64,000 bases of DNA, taken from assembly GCA_027625095.1 (NCBI GenBank), contig JAQBXN010000020.1, positions 1 to 64,000 of the forward strand, in the 5' to 3' direction. Below, one piece after another: positions 60,173 through 64,000 of this stretch. The stretch is from Planctomycetota bacterium (GTDB taxonomy: Bacteria; Planctomycetota; PUPC01; JACPCR01). The position numbers and the translations under genes were made by a program. Numbering within the stretch: position 1 is the stretch's first letter; each line of letters begins with the position of its first letter. The notes beneath the pieces were generated by a model. It made no database searches, had not been told where the DNA came from, and saw only the letters and a program-made list of their open reading frames with translations.

Positions 60173-63100
60173 ATGCCTCACCTCCCATCCATGCACACTC
60201 CCAGACTCTTCCTTTTCCTCCTCCTCCTTCTCCCCTCGGCCTTTCCTGAAGCCGAGCTCGACAAGAAGGCCTTCGGGCTGTTTCAACAGGGCAACTACAA
60301 AGAGGCCCTGACGCACTACAAAGAATTTCTCCTCGACCCGAAATCCGACCAGGCACTTTTGCCCGGCGCGCTCAACAATGCCGTGCAGTGCATGAATGGG
60401 ATCAACCAGATCAAGGAGCTTGACCCAGTTGTCGAAAAGACCATCGAGATCCATCCCGGGAACTGGAAGCTCCTCCAGGCCGCGTCCAACCTTTATTTCG
60501 ACCAGATGCATTACGGATACATCCTCTCTGGAAAGTTCGAGCGCGGCTGGCAGCGTGGTGGCGGACGTTTCGTTCACGTGCAAGAACAGGATCGCCAGCG
60601 CGCCCTGCAGTTGATGAAGAAGGCGTGGGACCTCATTAATCGAGCGCCAAAAGATCAGCTTCAAGGAGATCGCTACGAACTCGCCGCGTTCGCCGAAAGG
60701 TTTTCCCAGATGCTTCTCGGTTTCCGCGGGATGTACGACGCATGGCGACTTCAATACCTGACTGACTTCGATACACCGCCCGATTTCACTGACACCACTC
60801 CCGCTTACTACGGCGGCGTCCAGGGTGCGCCGGTAGACACAGACGGCAAGCCTTTGCTGCACAAAATGCCTCCCACCTTCGAAGGCGCCAAGACCGACGG
60901 CGAACGCTGGCGCGCCATGCAACAGGCGGCCACCCAGTTTGATCCTGAGCGACGCGATCGCCTGCAGCTCGCTTTTGCCGATTTCTTGCGCAACCAGTTT
61001 GGCGTGCAGACCGCGTCCAGCTATGCGGGCATGTTCGGGCCGGTCAACGAAGGCGAGGGACGCCGCTTCTCGGTCGAGTCGCTAAAGGAAAACGAGACTA
61101 TCGCCAAGCTCGCCACCGGCGTGCAGCGTTTCGATCTCCCCGACGAATTCAACTTCATCAGGATTTACCAGGAACTCGGCAGCAAGCTTCCGCCCAAATC
61201 AAAATCGCCCATCAGCGACCTCACATACAAGTATTACGAAGGCAATTGGGACAATCTTCCTGACTTCGACAAGCTCACCCCCTCCACCAAAGACAAGCTG
61301 CCCGATGGCATTTTCGATATAGGTGTCAGCCGCCGTGCAGACAACTTCGGACTTGTCTTTGAAGGCACTCTCAACGTGCCCACGACCGGGGACTATCGAT
61401 TTGATCTTTATTCCGATGACGGCGCTTTGCTGACCATCGGTATGGCTCTCAAGATCAACAACGATGGCCTGCATGCCATCGAGACCGGCAAGAGCGGCAC
61501 GGTGAATCTGCAGAAGGGCGCCTATCCGATCAAGGTCGAATTTTTTGAAAAGTTTGGCGGCGAGGGCCTCAATCTGAGCTGGTCCGGGCCGGGCCTGCCT
61601 CAGCAGTTCCTTTCCACGCGGCCCTCTCAGAATCATCCGCCCGAACAGGCGATGAACTACCTGGCCGAGGTCTTCGAAAACCGGCGGCAGTATCCCAAGG
61701 CGGCGGAGATATGGGCCGAAAACATCGAGCACTTCGGCCCCGGCGACAAAAGCTGGAAGCGCACTCGACGTGAACAGATCGTCGGCAACCTGGGCCGCTT
61801 CGAGCCCACCACCAGCCAGCCGGCCCGGGAGCCCGCGAAGATCGAATACCGCTTCCGCAACGGCAGCGAGGCCACATTCACCGCGCATTCCATCAAGTTG
61901 AAGGAACTCCTCGCCGACGTTCGTGCCTATCTCAAATCCAATCCCAAAAACCAACACTGGAACCAGAGCCAGATTCAGGACATAGGCCGCCGGATCGTCC
62001 AGGAAAATCAAGCCAAGTACATCGGCGCGCAGGCGGCCCAATGGAAGGAGACGCTCAAGCCAGCGCCGAGACATCACGACCGCCTCGTCGAGCTCACTAC
62101 CCCGCTCAAAGACGCGGGCGCCTACCTGCTCACCGGCGTAATGAAGGACGGCAATACCAGCCAGATCATGGTGTGGCTCGACGATACTTTCATCGTTAAG
62201 AAGCCGCTCGACGGCGGGTGGTGGTATTACGTGGCCGACGCGGTCACCGGTCAGCCTATCCCCGGCATAAAGCTGAATTTCTTTGGCTTCCGCACAGACT
62301 GGCGCAATAACGCCCATCATACCGAGACCAATGAATTCTCCGGTACGACCGACAACAGCGGCCAGCTCATTCTCAAGCACGACAATTTGCCTCAAAACAT
62401 GCAGTGGATGATCGCCGCGGACGACGGCGAAAGCCGTTTCGCGCACATGGGCTACTTCCACACCTGGCAATCCCGGATGCACGATCCGGAGTACAACCAG
62501 ATGAAGGTGTTCGGCATCACCGACCGGCCCGTCTATCGCCCGGAACAACCGGTTCGATTCAAATTCTGGGTGCGCCAGTCGCGCTATGATCTCGATGACC
62601 AATCGCTCTTCGCCAATCGCCCCTACCTCCTGAAAATCCAGAGCCCGCAAGGGAAGACTGTCCACGAAAAAACCTACACCACCGATGAATATGGCGGCAT
62701 CCAAAGCAAGTGGGAGATCCCCAAGGACGCCACCCTTGGCGCCTACTTCTTCCAGCTGCGCCACCCCGATGAAAAGCAAGGCTACCTGCCGGTCAACATG
62801 CAATTCAGGATCGAGGAATACAAGAAGCCGGAATTTGAGGTCAAGGTCGAAGCCCCTTCCGACCCGGTCAGGCTGGGCGAAAAAGTCACCGCAACGATCG
62901 AGGCCAAGTACCTGTTCGGGGCGCCCGTGACCAATGCTACGGTAAAATACAAAATCCTGCGCGACACCCACAGCGATACCTGGTATCCCCGCGGCAAGTG
63001 GGACTGGTTTTACGGCCGCGGCTACTGGTGGTTCGCTGAAGATTACGCCTGGTATCCCGGATTCCAGCAGTGGGGCTGCCTGGCCCCGACGCCCTGGTGG

Positions 63101-64000
63101 TGGCACGGCCGAAGTACGCCACCCGAACTGGTCGCCGAAAGAACCGTCGAGATCAACGAAGAAGGAAAAATCGAAATCGAAATCGATACCGCGCTCGCAG
63201 CCGAGCTCCACGGAGACTCAGATCATCGTTACAGCATCACCGCGGAAGTGACTGACAAGTCACGTCGCACCATCGTTGGCAGCGGCAGCGTCCTTGTCAC
63301 TCGCGAGCCGTTCAAGGTCTACGCCTGGCTGGATCGGGGCCACTACAAGGCAGGTGATACCGTCGAGGCATCTCTCAACGCGCAGACTCCCGATGGGAAA
63401 CCAGTCAAGGGCAAAGGCGAACTCAAACTGCTGAGCGTTACCTACGAAAACGAGAAGCCCAAAGAGACCGTTATCGAACGCTGGGATCTCGATCCCGGGG
63501 AAGACGGTCAGGTCAGCCAGAAGTTCATCGCCGCAAAGCCCGGCCAGTATCGGATTTCGTATACCGTCACTGATACCAAGCAGCACACGATTGAAGGCGG
63601 TTACCTGTTCGTGGTCCGCGGCGGGGATTTCAACGGCCGCGGCTACCGGTTTCATCATCTCGAGCTGCTGACAGATCGACGTGAATACAACCCCGGCAAT
63701 CGGGTCAGCCTGCTGGTAAATACCGACCGCGAGGGCGGCACAGTCGCGCTCTTCGTGCGGCCTTCGAATGGCGTCTACCTGCCACCCGAGATCATTTCAC
63801 TCAAGGGCAAATTCGATATGCGCGAGCTCACCATTGCGCAAAAGGACATGCCGAACTTCTTCGTCGAGGCCATCACGATCGCCAACGGCAAGATTCACCG
63901 CGCCCTCCGTGAAGTCATCGTCCCGCCGGCCAAACGCATCCTTAATATTGAAGTCCAGCCCACCAAGACCGCCTACAAGCCGGGCGAAGAGGCTAAAGTA
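60173..64000 (+). CDS. Alpha-2-macroglobulin-like protein with TPR and PA14 insert (3' end beyond window)
   Basis: At least 1276 codons without a stop to the right edge. ATG 60173 or 60191; the latter gives the cleaner signal peptide (RLFLFLLLLLPSAFPEAE). Residues 30-130 contain TPR-like helices (AFGLFQQGNYKEALTHYKEF). A PA14 domain lies around 347-476 (SDLTYKYYEGNWDNLPDFDK ... DFLYSDDGALLTI-like, LNLSWSGPGLPQQFLS). Macroglobulin domains begin about 640-780 with the MG1/MG2 signature FGITDRPVYRPEQPVRFKFW, then KPEFEVKVEAPSDPVRLGEK. A Trp/Tyr-rich insertion lies at about 936-978. Bacterial A2Ms trap proteases in the periplasm; whether this one has the thioester (CxEQ) or bait region cannot be seen. 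It begins 355 bases after the anti-sigma gene. Confidence 0.85.
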   Translation, partial: MPHLPSMHTPRLFLFLLLLLPSAFPEAELDKKAFGLFQQGNYKEALTHYKEFLLDPKSDQALLPGALNNAVQCMNGINQIKELDPVVEKTIEIHPGNWKLLQAASNLYFDQMHYGYILSGKFERGWQRGGGRFVHVQEQDRQRALQLMKKAWDLINRAPKDQLQGDRYELAAFAERFSQMLLGFRGMYDAWRLQYLTDFDTPPDFTDTTPAYYGGVQGAPVDTDGKPLLHKMPPTFEGAKTDGERWRAMQQAATQFDPERRDRLQLAFADFLRNQFGVQTASSYAGMFGPVNEGEGRRFSVESLKENETIAKLATGVQRFDLPDEFNFIRIYQELGSKLPPKSKSPISDLTYKYYEGNWDNLPDFDKLTPSTKDKLPDGIFDIGVSRRADNFGLVFEGTLNVPTTGDYRFDLYSDDGALLTIGMALKINNDGLHAIETGKSGTVNLQKGAYPIKVEFFEKFGGEGLNLSWSGPGLPQQFLSTRPSQNHPPEQAMNYLAEVFENRRQYPKAAEIWAENIEHFGPGDKSWKRTRREQIVGNLGRFEPTTSQPAREPAKIEYRFRNGSEATFTAHSIKLKELLADVRAYLKSNPKNQHWNQSQIQDIGRRIVQENQAKYIGAQAAQWKETLKPAPRHHDRLVELTTPLKDAGAYLLTGVMKDGNTSQIMVWLDDTFIVKKPLDGGWWYYVADAVTGQPIPGIKLNFFGFRTDWRNNAHHTETNEFSGTTDNSGQLILKHDNLPQNMQWMIAADDGESRFAHMGYFHTWQSRMHDPEYNQMKVFGITDRPVYRPEQPVRFKFWVRQSRYDLDDQSLFANRPYLLKIQSPQGKTVHEKTYTTDEYGGIQSKWEIPKDATLGAYFFQLRHPDEKQGYLPVNMQFRIEEYKKPEFEVKVEAPSDPVRLGEKVTATIEAKYLFGAPVTNATVKYKILRDTHSDTWYPRGKWDWFYGRGYWWFAEDYAWYPGFQQWGCLAPTPWWWHGRSTPPELVAERTVEINEEGKIEIEIDTALAAELHGDSDHRYSITAEVTDKSRRTIVGSGSVLVTREPFKVYAWLDRGHYKAGDTVEASLNAQTPDGKPVKGKGELKLLSVTYENEKPKETVIERWDLDPGEDGQVSQKFIAAKPGQYRISYTVTDTKQHTIEGGYLFVVRGGDFNGRGYRFHHLELLTDRREYNPGNRVSLLVNTDREGGTVALFVRPSNGVYLPPEIISLKGKFDMRELTIAQKDMPNFFVEAITIANGKIHRALREVIVPPAKRILNIEVQPTKTAYKPGEEAKV

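Noticed and set aside
61199..63211. A 670-codon open frame on the minus strand
   Set aside because: It lies entirely antisense to the alpha-2-macroglobulin reading frame, whose PA14 and MG2 motifs are clear; high GC with few stop codons makes such shadows common.

Overview
The window looks like a piece of chromosome from a bacterium of the PVC superphylum (Planctomycetes, Verrucomicrobia, Lentisphaerae) or a neighbouring, largely uncultured group. The evidence is a planctomycete-type cytochrome c protein with DUF1549/DUF1553 domains, two Cys-type sulfatases, a Gfo/Idh/MocA oxidoreductase, very large secreted proteins with jelly-roll and carbohydrate-binding modules, a DUF4058 protein, an alpha-2-macroglobulin with a PA14 insert, and an ECF sigma/anti-sigma pair. 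Intergenic DNA is rich in palindromes and dispersed repeats. Species assignment is not possible from this sequence alone.

Layout. 1-1.5 kb is a decayed edge: an IS1595-type transposase running off the left end, the HNH endonuclease fragment it appears to have interrupted, and an Ig-like fragment. 1.6-7.5 kb is housekeeping: rpmB, an exopolyphosphatase/polyphosphate kinase pair, dtd, a first purE and tRNA-Thr. 7.6-9.6 kb holds a transglutaminase-like protein and a SUMF1-fold protein that lacks the catalytic cysteines. 10.2-13.3 kb has a sulfatase and an oxidoreductase on the plus strand. 13.4-30.9 kb is a long minus-strand run: sugar isomerase, Ogt, an SDR epimerase, a sorbosone-dehydrogenase-like propeller, an azurin-like cupredoxin, a CBM9 glycosidase-like protein, a nitroreductase and a 2091-residue secreted protein. 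31-36 kb has DUF4058, an AAA_14/DUF4143 ATPase with a perfect palindrome over its start, an Ldh_2 dehydrogenase and an M20 peptidase. 36-45.8 kb has two divergent membrane or secreted proteins, tRNA-Leu, an RNase HII relative, a second purE, a phosphodiesterase-fold protein lacking key residues, and a YHS-type lipoprotein. 45.8-57.4 kb has a selenoprotein, a second sulfatase, the DUF1549/DUF1553 protein, a glycosidase-like protein, a phytanoyl-CoA dioxygenase relative and a GH9 enzyme. 57.6-64 kb has the sigma/anti-sigma pair and the alpha-2-macroglobulin, which runs off the right end.

The most striking item is at 45815-47116 on the minus strand. Two apparent open frames are one gene split by an in-frame TGA. 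The TGA sits exactly where iodothyronine deiodinases carry selenocysteine (GSFT-U-PPF), and a hairpin with a GGUC apical loop follows at the distance expected of a bacterial SECIS. The protein combines a signal peptide, two EF-hands, a deiodinase-like redoxin domain and a CxxC thioredoxin domain.

How the genes fit together. The sulfatases, GH9, CBM9 and GH-like proteins, the SDR and Gfo/Idh/MocA enzymes and PGI/PMI suggest a life spent degrading sulfated or complex polysaccharides. The cupredoxin, propeller and cytochrome c proteins suggest periplasmic sugar oxidation and electron transfer. Several non-autonomous repeat families occupy the gaps: a MITE-like element with three nested inverted repeats, heptamer tandem repeats, and long hairpins.
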